From a virus: a stretch of 25,094 nucleotides of DNA. The translations under genes were made by a program, and so were the position numbers. The stretch lies in IMG/VR virus record IMGVR_UViG_3300042453_002988, positions 1 to 25,094 of that record; one strand, 5' to 3'. Below the pieces are notes generated by a model, which saw only the letters and a list, made by a program, of their open reading frames with translations, was not told the DNA's origin and did not search any database. Positions 8,468 to 14,456 of this stretch are shown here, one piece after another. Numbering within the stretch: position 1 is the first letter of the stretch; each line of letters starts with the position of its first letter.

Positions 8468-9868
8468 CTACTGCTTGCTGGACGAGTTCATCCTCCACTG
8501 CGGACGCGGGTGGAGGTCACTGCCGGGCTGTGGGAGGACGCCCGTAGCGACAAGCCGGTTGTATGCCTCGCTGTCCGCTCTCGATACTCCGTCATCATCC
8601 TTGAGCCGGGCATGGAGTTGGTCGCCTGCACGTCGGGCCTGCTCGACCTCCGCGTCGGTTTTGTAGGCGAAGTCCACTCCGGGCTTTCCACCGCCCATCC
8701 AGAACTGCCCATCAGAGCGTCCTGGTATTCCGCCAAGCGACCCCTGGATGCCGGAGCCCATCGCCTGCTCGGAGGCCATGTCCCACCCAAAGTTCGCGGC
8801 AGTCGGGCCAACGGCACTGCGGATGGCTGGAGCGGCCCATCCCGTGCCCGCAATCTTGGAGGCCATCAGCCCAGCCCTTGCGGCGTTGGTCAGTGCTCCA
8901 ACTCCCTTTGCGGCAGGAATGACGACGGTCGGGTCGATCATGCTGATCGCGAAGTCTCCGGTGTCGGAGAGCCACCCTGGAGGCGTCACTCCAGTCGTGC
9001 GTTGCCACCGCTCGTCCGCAAATGGCACCCCTGCGGAGCCTACCTCAGCCTGCAATTTCGCAATCCTTTGGGAGATGTCATTGCCGCTGGCGCCTTCCGG
9101 CAAATCCAAGATCGCGTGCGGCGATGTCAGCCGGTAGCGGTTGTTCGCCAGCCTTGCAGATTGCGCACGCCGCCACGACTCGGAAGACGTGTCAGACTCG
9201 CCGCTGCCCTGCATGCGTAAGTAATTCGGCACCGTCTCGGATGCCTGCATGTAGTTGCCAACCGGAACGTCAGGGTTGGACATGTTGTCCAATGCAGCCT
9301 GCGACACCGTATCGAACCGCTGGTAGCCGCGCGGCATGGCGAACGGGCTGATGCCTCCGGCTCCAGACAGACGCTCGCCGTCGCTGCCCTCGTAGTGCCG
9401 GATCGCGTTGGCGTCGAGCATGCGGCGGGGCGTCTTGAGCCGTGACGCGGCCTCTTCCTGCTGCTGCTCGCTTCCCAAAAAGTCCAGGTCACGTCCGAAG
9501 TTCTGCATGTACTGGTGGGTGCGTGGGTCGAGCAGGTGCGTGGACTCTTCCCACCGCTTGCTGACCTCCGCCGGAGTCTTGCCCTGCCGGGCGTACTCCT
9601 CCCTGGCCCTCGCCCGCTCCTCCGGATTCGCCCATGCCGACTGCTGACCGCCGTCCACGCCAAGAGCAGACCGCATCTGCGACCGCTGCTCGATCTGCTT
9701 CATCGCTTCGGCGAGCGGCGTGTCAGGGGAGATTTTGTGCCGGCGGTAAATCTCCCCGCGAATGGCATCCGCACGCTCAAACCCCAACGCACCCGGCCGG
9801 GCGGCAGGACTCTGCTTGGGGCGTGACGCGAAGATCGCGTCGATGCCTGCTTCGTTCAGTCCAGCCAT
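8468..9868 (-). CDS. Large unknown protein of the head module
   Basis: A 466-residue protein located 7 nt before the scaffold gene and 1 nt after the HExxH protein gene. Residues 1-200 are polar and helical (EQRSQMRSALG, EERARAREEYARQG). Residues about 288-350 are weakly hydrophobic and glycine/alanine-rich (FAISMIDPTVVIPAAKGVGA onward), resembling proteins that interact with or cross membranes during DNA ejection. The C-terminal part is again polar. I recognise no enzyme motif. An internal virion or ejection protein is a reasonable inference from position and the amphipathic Gly/Ala segment. Confidence 0.6.
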   Translation of the reverse strand: MAGLNEAGIDAIFASRPKQSPAARPGALGFERADAIRGEIYRRHKISPDTPLAEAMKQIEQRSQMRSALGVDGGQQSAWANPEERARAREEYARQGKTPAEVSKRWEESTHLLDPRTHQYMQNFGRDLDFLGSEQQQEEAASRLKTPRRMLDANAIRHYEGSDGERLSGAGGISPFAMPRGYQRFDTVSQAALDNMSNPDVPVGNYMQASETVPNYLRMQGSGESDTSSESWRRAQSARLANNRYRLTSPHAILDLPEGASGNDISQRIAKLQAEVGSAGVPFADERWQRTTGVTPPGWLSDTGDFAISMIDPTVVIPAAKGVGALTNAARAGLMASKIAGTGWAAPAIRSAVGPTAANFGWDMASEQAMGSGIQGSLGGIPGRSDGQFWMGGGKPGVDFAYKTDAEVEQARRAGDQLHARLKDDDGVSRADSEAYNRLVATGVLPQPGSDLHPRPQWRMNSSSKQ

Positions 9869-9869
9869 G

Positions 9870-10898
9870 TCAGCGGGTCTCCGTCAGGCCAGAAAGGACG
9901 CCGGGCTGCTGCTGCTGGGCACCTGCGCCGATGGCGAGCGGGGCGAGGACGGCCGGAATCTGCGTCATCCGCTTGAACATGATTTGCTTGGAAGAAGCGG
10001 GCAGCGCGTCGTAGGTGTCAAAATGACTTCGCATCATTGACGGCAAGTCGGTCGGCGTCGAAAGGTCTTCAAGCCACTCTCGGTTGGCCCGCCACCACTC
10101 CCACGCGCCGGCGGCATCTTCTGGCGTCAGAACGTCCTTTCCGGTGTAGAAGGCATAGCGACGGCGCACCTCCGCAATGCGCGGATCCAGTTCTGCGCGT
10201 TGCATGAGGTAGTTTTCGTTTTCGACAAGCGGACGCAGCCTTTTCTCTGCAAGAAAGGCGTCCGGCCCTCCGGCGCTGTACTGGGCCGCCAACTGTGGGT
10301 TCTGCGCCAGCGTGGCACTGCCGTATGCCGTGTCATCGAATCGCTGAGAGGCGTTACGCCATTCCTCCGACCCAAGCAGGCCGGGCGACCGGCCTTTGTC
10401 CAAAAGGGCGTGCGTCAACTCATGCTCGACCACCGGGTTGATGCCCTTTGGCGCGGCATCCAAAAACGCGGGATTGAGTTGCACCTCACGGCTGGCGCCT
10501 CCGTATGTTCCGCGAGCATCAAACGGGCCCAGTTTCCAGTTGACGCGCACGGGAGTTGGCTTGTCCACGTCCTCCGGCGACCAGTTCCCGTATGCCGGCG
10601 AGTTAGAGTGCGGATAGACGGCGCCATGCTCCCGGAGCGCGCGCTGCGAGTTCTCCACCGCCGCATCAAAGCCGCCGGGCACGGCCTCGTACCAGCGAGA
10701 CACGGCCTGCCGAAACGTCACCGGAACTGGCTCTGGATTGGAGGCGGCGACACCTCCCGGCTCGGCACTCTCCGCAATCCGGCCACGCGCGTCGGCTAAG
10801 GTGTCGGGAGGATTGAGCCGACGAGCCTCCTCCGCCAACTCCGCGACTTTGTTCGCGCGACCGAGCCGGGCAGCAGCAAGTGCAGCAGGTGTTGCCAT
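9870..10898 (-). CDS. Putative zinc metallopeptidase-like virion-module protein
   Basis: A 342-residue protein starting at ATG 10898 behind GAGGGA. Residues 1-22 are identical to the start of the ART-like protein at 4401-5054, and the DNA matches at 70 of 73 positions. The centre has the HExxH zinc motif HELTH at 159-163 in the context NPVVEHELTHALLD, typical of small zincin domains. A third metal ligand is not obvious. The C-terminus (IPAVLAPLAIGAGA then QPGVLSGLTETR) resembles the tail of the ART-like protein. A virion-carried peptidase, perhaps for maturation or entry, is the leading idea; a catalytically dead homologue cannot be excluded. Confidence 0.6.
   Translation of the reverse strand: MATPAALAAARLGRANKVAELAEEARRLNPPDTLADARGRIAESAEPGGVAASNPEPVPVTFRQAVSRWYEAVPGGFDAAVENSQRALREHGAVYPHSNSPAYGNWSPEDVDKPTPVRVNWKLGPFDARGTYGGASREVQLNPAFLDAAPKGINPVVEHELTHALLDKGRSPGLLGSEEWRNASQRFDDTAYGSATLAQNPQLAAQYSAGGPDAFLAEKRLRPLVENENYLMQRAELDPRIAEVRRRYAFYTGKDVLTPEDAAGAWEWWRANREWLEDLSTPTDLPSMMRSHFDTYDALPASSKQIMFKRMTQIPAVLAPLAIGAGAQQQQPGVLSGLTETR
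10826..10898 (-). repeat. Direct repeat encoding shared N-terminal head, copy 2
   Basis: The second copy of the 73-bp coding repeat, at the start of the HExxH protein gene. Same orientation and same reading frame as copy 1 at 4982-5054. The high DNA identity indicates recent duplication or ongoing homogenisation. Confidence 0.9.
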
Positions 10899-10926
10899 AG
10901 AAATCCCTCACGGGATTTATGGCCGC

Positions 10927-11070
10927 CTACCTCGTCGCCAAGTACAGGCCGACGTTGGAAAAAGCGTACCCCAAATACGCGATCCCCATGCCCGTATTCC
11001 CACGCCAGAACTGCTCGGCGGAGACGTAGGCGTAGATCAGACCGGTGAGTGCTATCAGCCAGCCGCTCAT
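10927..11070 (-). CDS. Small two-helix membrane protein
   Basis: A 47-residue protein starting at ATG 11070, overlapping the stop of the upstream 32-aa gene as ATGA. Two hydrophobic segments are visible: WLIALTGLIYAYVSA (4-18) and MGIAYLGYAFSNVGLYLA (28-45), joined by a short polar turn (EQFWRGNT). The size and hairpin topology fit a small inner-membrane protein such as a holin-like or superinfection-exclusion protein, but no lysis gene is nearby, so the function is open. It lies directly before the virion genes. Confidence 0.65.
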   Translation of the reverse strand: MSGWLIALTGLIYAYVSAEQFWRGNTGMGIAYLGYAFSNVGLYLATR

Positions 11071-11165
11071 TCGTCGTACGGGTAGCCGTCCTCCGGGTCG
11101 TCCGCGTACGGGCCGGGCTCCGCGTCCTCGTGGAACCAGGGGCGAACGTCTGGGTGGTCGCTCAT
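11067..11165 (-). CDS. Tiny acidic protein coupled to the membrane protein
   Basis: A 32-residue protein starting MSDHPDVRPWF at ATG 11165, behind AGGAGG. It is very acidic, with DAEPGPYADDPEDG in the middle and YPYDE at the end. Its stop overlaps the start of the two-helix protein, so the two are probably translated together. The start region (ribosome site and first codons) is closely similar to that of the DUF551 gene at 11846, which suggests both derive from the same cassette type. Function unknown. Confidence 0.6.
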   Translation of the reverse strand: MSDHPDVRPWFHEDAEPGPYADDPEDGYPYDE

Positions 11166-11189
11166 GTCCGCAGCCTCCTGTGTTCGATG

Positions 11190-11213
11190 CCGCTGATCGC
11201 TGGCGTTCTGTGG
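11190..11213 (+). repeat. attC-like site A, right arm only
   Basis: A 24-bp segment identical to 11507-11530, the right arm of attC-like site B. It begins CCGCTGATCGC and ends GTTCTGTGG. The expected complementary left arm is degenerate: only a GAACCAGG-like trace at about 11134 remains, inside the 32-aa gene. The TAG stop of the leftward gene 11214-11429 begins at the very next base. Confidence 0.55.
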
Positions 11214-11429
11214 CTACTTGCTCGCCCGTGCTTTCGCGTAGAGCGGAACAACAACAAGCCGCCGCTCAATCTCGTTGCATGATGCGACCTCTGCGGCCAG
11301 CCTCGTCCCGTAAACCGTTGGCTCAAACAGGCCGCATGAGTCGCGAAGCCCCCACAGCACCGGGCGCGAGGCGTGCCGTTTCTTGGCTTTCTGCGACACG
11401 TTTTTCTTACCTGTCGTCTCCCGAGTCAT
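11214..11429 (-). CDS. Small basic unknown protein in attC-bounded segment
   Basis: A 71-residue protein taken from ATG 11429, which has GGGGG upstream. A GTG at 11480 in the same frame would add 17 residues and lies within attC-like site B. The first 22 residues are strongly basic (GKKNVSQKAKKRHASR). The C-terminal half is a compact alpha/beta segment (TVYGTRLAAEVASCNEIERR then LVVVPLYAKAR). The VPLY ending is common in short phage proteins of unknown function. The gene fills the interval between attC-like sites A and B, in the opposite orientation to the sites. Confidence 0.6.
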   Translation of the reverse strand: MTRETTGKKNVSQKAKKRHASRPVLWGLRDSCGLFEPTVYGTRLAAEVASCNEIERRLVVVPLYAKARASK

Positions 11430-11476
11430 ATCAGCCAGCCCCCGATTTTCGTCGATTTCTGAATACGTTCGATTCG

Positions 11477-11530
11477 CCACAGAACCAAGCGATGCAGCGG
11501 ACAGAGCCGCTGATCGCTGGCGTTCTGTGG
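11477..11530 (+). repeat. attC-like site B (complete)
   Basis: A 54-bp imperfect inverted repeat. The outer arms CCACAGAAC (11477-11485) and GTTCTGTGG (11522-11530) are perfectly complementary. The inner arms CAAGCGATGCAGCGG and CCGCTGATCGCTGG pair except for an extra base in the left arm and a short mismatched spacer, around a 6-nt loop. Outer boxes ending AAC and starting GTT, an extrahelical base in the left arm and an unpaired spacer are the hallmarks of integron attC sites. The outer boxes deviate from the RYYYAAC/GTTRRRY consensus (GTTCTGT), as I recall for Rhodopirellula-type sites. Confidence 0.65.
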
Positions 11531-11531
11531 G

Positions 11532-11846
11532 CTACTTGCCGTCCGTCGGCGGTGCCGGCTCCTCAATCTCCATCCAGTGCGTGATCCCATGCAGACGCTC
11601 GCTATTCAGCCCTTCGCGGTCGCATGATGCGCCGTATGACTGAAAGCCGTCTTCCCCCCAATATTCGCCCATTTCAACGTCAGTGCCGTCGAACACCCAG
11701 ACGGTCGACCCGCGCTCCGGCAACCGCTCCGTCACGGGAATCCAATCCGGCTCGGTCGCAATCCGAATGATGTCCGCGATGCCCTTCGCCAGCACTTCGC
11801 CCACAGAACCAGCCGATGCAACAGACCGCTCGTCAGTGTCGCTCAT
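11532..11846 (-). CDS. DUF551-type small protein
   Basis: A 104-residue protein starting at ATG 11846, with AAAGGAGG upstream. Residues 35-100 carry the DUF551 pattern: WIPVTERLPERGSTVWVF, then GEYW in the middle, then GITHWMEIEEPAPP at the end. DUF551 proteins are widespread in phages and phage-like islands; their function is not known. The first 30 residues are a separate polar/helical extension. The stop codon TAG is 1 nt from the right end of attC-like site B and the start lies in the loop of site C, so the gene occupies one cassette-like unit in reverse. Confidence 0.8.
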   Translation of the reverse strand: MSDTDERSVASAGSVGEVLAKGIADIIRIATEPDWIPVTERLPERGSTVWVFDGTDVEMGEYWGEDGFQSYGASCDREGLNSERLHGITHWMEIEEPAPPTDGK

Positions 11847-11892
11847 GTGCGCCGCCTCCTTTGTTCGCGGCTGTTGATCGTTCACGTTCTCA
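11801..11892 (+). repeat. attC-like site C (long-loop form)
   Basis: The left arm CCACAGAACCAGCCGATGCA begins at 11801 and continues ACAG. The right arm CTGTTGATCGTTCACGTTCT ends near 11890. The arms pair as CTGTTG-ATCG against the left arm with one extra base on the left, the same asymmetry as site B, around a 45-nt loop. The loop contains the start codon and ribosome site of the leftward DUF551 gene. The stop codon of the next gene (11890-11892) lies at the right end. The outer boxes match less well than in site B. Confidence 0.55.
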
Positions 11893-12165
11893 GCCTAGTC
11901 GTTCCAGTGCCGTGTTGATAACGACCGCGATTTCCGTTCGCCCTGCGTCCTCGCAGATGCAGGCTGCCGCGCTCATCGCCTCCCGCTCCGCGCCGGTGAG
12001 CGTGCCGTCCACCGTCACCGTCACGCCGCCGTTGCACACCGATAGCGTGGCATCCTGATCCGCGAGCCGGCGGATGGCTTCTCTGAGGCGTTCGATCTCG
12101 GCCCGCTGATCCTTGATGATCTGATCCGCCTGCTCCCATGACATGATGCCCGCATCAGGACTCAT
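11890..12165 (-). CDS. Small coiled-coil-like unknown protein
   Basis: A 91-residue protein from ATG 12165, which overlaps the previous stop as ATGA. Residues 9-35 are a helical, heptad-like segment (ADQIIKDQRAEIERLREAIR), followed by a beta strand (GGVTVTVDG) and a second helix (LTGAEREAMSAAACICEDAG). The ending TALERLG resembles the C-terminal module shared by the two upstream genes. The stop TGA lies in the right box of attC-like site C. Function unknown; short proteins of this style are common in phage early regions. Confidence 0.65.
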   Translation of the reverse strand: MSPDAGIMSWEQADQIIKDQRAEIERLREAIRRLADQDATLSVCNGGVTVTVDGTLTGAEREAMSAAACICEDAGRTEIAVVINTALERLG

Positions 12166-12407
12166 TTCGTCCGCTCCAGTAGGCCGCGAAGCGCCACCAC
12201 TCTGCCGGGCTCAGGCCCGCCGTACCACTCGGCGTCCAACTCTCTCCCGATGGCAATCTCAATCGCCTCCCGCTCCTCGTCGGTGAGCCGCAGTCGCTCA
12301 ATCGCGTCGGCCGCCTCTGTGATGCACTGCACGGCGATCCCGTCCTCGCAATGGATGTCGCGAGCGAGGACACGCAAGGCCCGAACAAGTGTGGCGGTGT
12401 CGCTCAT
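12162..12407 (-). CDS. Small helical unknown protein with shared C-terminal module
   Basis: An 81-residue protein starting MSDTATLVRAL at ATG 12407, coupled by ATGA overlap to genes on both sides. The first half is of the form ...ITEAADAIERLR, common in short phage proteins. The second half, LTDEEREAIEIAIGRELDAE to LRGLLERTK, is similar to the end of the next upstream protein (ITAEECEAIELAA to LLGLLARTK), so part of the gene has been duplicated. No enzymatic motif is seen. Confidence 0.65.
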   Translation of the reverse strand: MSDTATLVRALRVLARDIHCEDGIAVQCITEAADAIERLRLTDEEREAIEIAIGRELDAEWYGGPEPGRVVALRGLLERTK

Positions 12408-12955
12408 TTCGTCCTCGCCAGTAGCCCAAGCAACTGCTCTCGTATCCACTGCGCCCGGCCGCCAGGGTCTGGGTGGTAGAGGTGATCGTAGGCGGCCAAC
12501 TCAATCGCCTCGCACTCCTCTGCGGTGATCGCGGGCTGGCGGTAGAGCGGGACGATACCGTGATTCCCTGTCACTGCCTCGTCAATCGCCTTGGCGTCCT
12601 CTTCGATGGCATAGACATCGTAGATGCGTTCGCCGCCCGCGAGCATGACAGCCCACGCAACTGGCTCCTGTGTATCTCGCCCCCGCCCACCCGGTGCGTT
12701 GTCCCTTGTCGGGGCGCAGTCGTCTAGGGGCTCGCCTCCACCGCACTCGCTGGCCGGTGACTGCCGCTCTGGTGCGCTGCGGTTTAGCGATCCGCCGCTG
12801 CCAGAGCCGGATGGAGACACCGCGCCGTCGCAAGCCGACGCGGTTGTGCCGCCGGTGCCCGCATCGCTCTCGCGACTCCGACAGGCGGCATGATCCGCCT
12901 CCGGCAACTGGGCTCTCGCCTCCGGCGCGGCGTCATGATTCGCTGGCAATGTCAT
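12404..12955 (-). CDS. Unknown protein with low-complexity N-terminus
   Basis: A 183-residue protein from ATG 12955, ATGA-coupled to the upstream gene. Residues 1-95 are low complexity, rich in Ser, Gly, Ala, Pro and charged residues, with scattered cysteines. Residues 96-143 form a compact module (EPVAWAVMLAGGERIYDVYA to IVPLYRQP) of a type repeatedly seen in phage proteins that begin with PVAW and end in VPLY. Residues 145-183 are the EAIE...LLARTK module shared with the downstream gene. The function of these modules is unknown. Confidence 0.65.
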   Translation of the reverse strand: MTLPANHDAAPEARAQLPEADHAACRSRESDAGTGGTTASACDGAVSPSGSGSGGSLNRSAPERQSPASECGGGEPLDDCAPTRDNAPGGRGRDTQEPVAWAVMLAGGERIYDVYAIEEDAKAIDEAVTGNHGIVPLYRQPAITAEECEAIELAAYDHLYHPDPGGRAQWIREQLLGLLARTK

Positions 12956-13272
12956 GGTTTCTCCCGCAAAAACTCCGCCTGCTTGGGCGGTCCCATCACC
13001 GCATGCACGTACCCAGCCACCGCCATTCCGGCCGCAAGGCTGACCACTAGCACCCACACCACCCGCTCGGTGCGGTTGATGAGCCGTAGTTTGGCCTCCT
13101 GCTCACGGTAAACCGCGTCGGCCCGACTGGCAGCAAACTGGACTCGCCAGTCAGCCGTCGCCTGCCGCGCCTCCTTGATGGCGTCGTCAGGCGTGCCGCC
13201 AGCCACCGGAGCGGGACTCCCTTCCCACTCCGGCAACCCGGCGACGATGCGGTCCAGTTCCTCGACGCTCAT
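12952..13272 (-). CDS. Small single-pass membrane protein
   Basis: A 106-residue protein from ATG 13272, overlapping the ssb stop as ATGA. Residues 28-70 are a polar helix (DDAIKEARQATADWRVQFAA), and residues 71-92 form one clear transmembrane helix (VVWVLVVSLAAGMAVAGYVH). The tail after the helix is short and basic. The arrangement suggests a helical domain anchored in the inner membrane. It follows ssb in the leftward operon. No function can be assigned. Confidence 0.7.
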   Translation of the reverse strand: MSVEELDRIVAGLPEWEGSPAPVAGGTPDDAIKEARQATADWRVQFAASRADAVYREQEAKLRLINRTERVVWVLVVSLAAGMAVAGYVHAVMGPPKQAEFLREKP

Positions 13273-13622
13273 GCGAAGGGAATCTCGTCGTCCGCCCCCA
13301 CGCCAGCCTGCTCCCGCTTGGGCCACCGCAGGCTGACGCCCACCTCGTTCGCCATCAGACGCAATGAGAAGCCCTGTGAGCCGTCCTTCTTCTCGTACGT
13401 CTCCAAGCCCGCCCGACCGGAGACAACGACTCTCTGGCCCTTCTGGAGCGTCTGGGAGCATGTCTCCGCCTGCTCGTCAAAGCAGACCACCTCCACCCAC
13501 GTCGTCGGCCCGTCCTTCTTCTCCGTCGAGGCCACCGAGAAGGTCAGCATCGCCTTCCCGCTCTTGGTGATCCGGAGTTCGTTCACCTTGCCCACATTGC
13601 CAGTCACGGTCGCTTCGATCAT
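13269..13622 (-). CDS. ssb: Single-stranded DNA-binding protein
   Basis: A 117-residue OB-fold protein that coats single-stranded DNA during replication and recombination. The N-terminus (MIEATVTGNVGKVNELRITK) and the strand-rich core (AMLTFSVAST, TTWVEVVCF, GQRVVVSGRAGLETYEKKDG) follow the bacterial SSB pattern. The protein ends DDEIPFA, close to the canonical acidic tip DDDIPF that recruits partner proteins, with one added alanine. The linker is very short, so it is a compact phage version. The start at 13622 has GAGAGAGGA upstream. It is the first gene of the leftward unit, with a plausible promoter 40-65 nt upstream. Confidence 0.93.
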   Translation of the reverse strand: MIEATVTGNVGKVNELRITKSGKAMLTFSVASTEKKDGPTTWVEVVCFDEQAETCSQTLQKGQRVVVSGRAGLETYEKKDGSQGFSLRLMANEVGVSLRWPKREQAGVGADDEIPFA

Positions 13623-13660
13623 CGGTTCCTCTCTCTCATTGGGACGCTGGACAGGTGGAC

Positions 13661-13688
13661 AGCATACGCCTGGACGGGCGTTTAGCAA
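13661..13688 (-). promoter_or_regulatory. Candidate leftward promoter for ssb operon
   Basis: On the minus strand, TTGCTA (13683-13688) and TATGCT (13661-13666) are separated by 16 nt, an acceptable sigma70-like spacing. The spacer contains an inverted repeat (ACGCC and GGCGT) that could be an operator. The -10 lies about 39 nt before the ssb start. It is a sequence match only. Confidence 0.4.
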
Positions 13689-13765
13689 CCCCCTCACAGG
13701 CTGGGGTCGATCTGTTTTGGGAAAAAATCCAGGAGGGGAACGTGACTGATACGTGATGCGGCTGG

Positions 13766-13807
13766 GGGGGCTCGGGGGCGTTCCATCTATACGCCCCCCT
13801 CAGCCCC
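13766..13807. other. GC-rich hairpin in divergent region
   Basis: The left arm GGGGGCTCGGGGGCG (13766-13780) pairs with 13792-13807 with one small bulge, around an 11-nt AT-richer loop (TTCCATCTATA). No T tract follows on either strand, so it is not a standard intrinsic terminator. A cruciform, transcript leader or replication-related structure are alternatives. Confidence 0.55.
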
Positions 13808-13889
13808 AGTCCTTTCAAGGACTTCCGCTTCACGCTGTCGAGGGCTGGCGTGAAGCCGGCCGCCGAAACGCTCAATCATCGCGGTCCAT

Positions 13890-13904
13890 CCGCTGCGGAG
13901 TCTG
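13890..13904 (+). repeat. CCGCTGCGGAGTCTG motif, copy 1
   Basis: An exact copy, 58 nt before the first rightward gene. It is the only copy not placed just after a stop codon. The downstream hairpin is weak (ACGG...CCGT around 13923-13937). Confidence 0.85.
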
Positions 13905-13962
13905 CCTTTTGTCGGAACGACGACGGCGTTCGACCGTCCCGTTACCGAATGGAGACTCTGCC

Positions 13963-14091
13963 ATGCACCGACTCGTTCGCCATTGCATCCGCCACTTCGA
14001 TGCCCGCTACGCCGCGTTCCTCGCCATCCACAAGGGCGATGCCTGGCGTGCGCTCGAGTCGGCTTTGATTGCCAGTGTGCCGATCCGCTGA
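13963..14091 (+). CDS. Tiny unknown protein
   Basis: A 42-residue, histidine/arginine-rich protein (MHRLVRHCIRHFDARYAAFL start). The ATG at 13963 follows ATGGAGACTCTGCC, a weak ribosome site. It opens the rightward gene series and is followed 5 nt after its stop by motif copy 2, like other genes in the series, which supports it being real. The composition suggests one amphipathic helix. No function can be proposed. Confidence 0.5.
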   Translation: MHRLVRHCIRHFDARYAAFLAIHKGDAWRALESALIASVPIR

Positions 14092-14096
14092 TTCCG

Positions 14097-14111
14097 CCGC
14101 TGCGGAGTCTG
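14097..14111 (+). repeat. CCGCTGCGGAGTCTG motif, copy 2
   Basis: An exact copy 5 nt after the stop of the 42-aa gene. It is followed by a hairpin at 14117-14141 (GGCCGA and TCGGCC around CGT, extended by four outer pairs after a mismatch), then the next ribosome site. Confidence 0.9.
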
Positions 14112-14168
14112 TCTTTCGGCTGGCCGACGTTCGGCCTGCCGTCCCGTCCCTCTCACCCGGAGCCTCCC

Positions 14169-14348
14169 ATGTTCTGCGTCGTGTCCATCGCCGTCACTGG
14201 CGAGCGTCGTTCCTACGTCTTTGCCAGTGAGCGGAAGGCTCGCTGGTACGTCAACGATCACGCCGATGGTGTGACGTTGTTCGTGCTCTACGACCCTGCC
14301 GGAGAGGTCGTGGTCGAGTCTCGGTTCCCGGTGCTGCTCTGCGGCTGA
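14169..14348 (+). CDS. Small unknown protein
   Basis: A 59-residue protein from ATG 14169, with GGAG upstream. It reads as a small beta-alpha-beta unit: a strand (FCVVSIAV), a helix with SERKARWYVNDH, and strands (VTLFVLYD and GEVVVESRF). Proteins of this kind occur in phage early regions without known function. It is bounded on both sides by motif copies (14097 and 14354), so it sits in one repeat-delimited unit. Confidence 0.65.
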   Translation: MFCVVSIAVTGERRSYVFASERKARWYVNDHADGVTLFVLYDPAGEVVVESRFPVLLCG

Positions 14349-14353
14349 TTCGG

Positions 14354-14368
14354 CCGCTGCGGAGTCTG
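14354..14368 (+). repeat. CCGCTGCGGAGTCTG motif, copy 3
   Basis: An exact copy 5 nt after the preceding stop. It is followed by two hairpins: 14376-14401 (GCGGCATCG with CGGTGCCGC) and 14407-14421 (CCCGC with GCGGG). Confidence 0.9.
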
Positions 14369-14456
14369 GATGGTAGCGGCATCGGCTTGTGTCGGTGCCG
14401 CCTCCACCCGCACTTCGCGGGATTGCTCGGTTGTTCCTTTCCACGAGGAGATTGCC

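Larger units (their letters stand above)
13623..13962. other. Divergent control region between leftward and rightward genes
   Basis: The only gene-free stretch over 300 bp. It separates ssb (minus) from the first rightward gene. It holds the candidate ssb promoter, a strong GC-rich hairpin at 13766-13807, and the first copy of the CCGCTGCGGAGTCTG motif at 13890-13904. I see no convincing rightward sigma70 promoter. No likely gene is visible: in-frame extensions of the first rightward gene upstream lack a ribosome site and cross the hairpin. Confidence 0.6.

Noticed and set aside
11190-11892. Sites A-C as ordinary rho-independent terminators
   Set aside because: No T tract follows in either direction, and the conserved arms with an extra base and conserved outer boxes fit attC architecture better. 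A terminator role in addition is not excluded.
13753-13962. Longer upstream start for the 42-aa gene
   Set aside because: The extension begins inside the GC-rich hairpin, crosses motif copy 1 and has no ribosome site.
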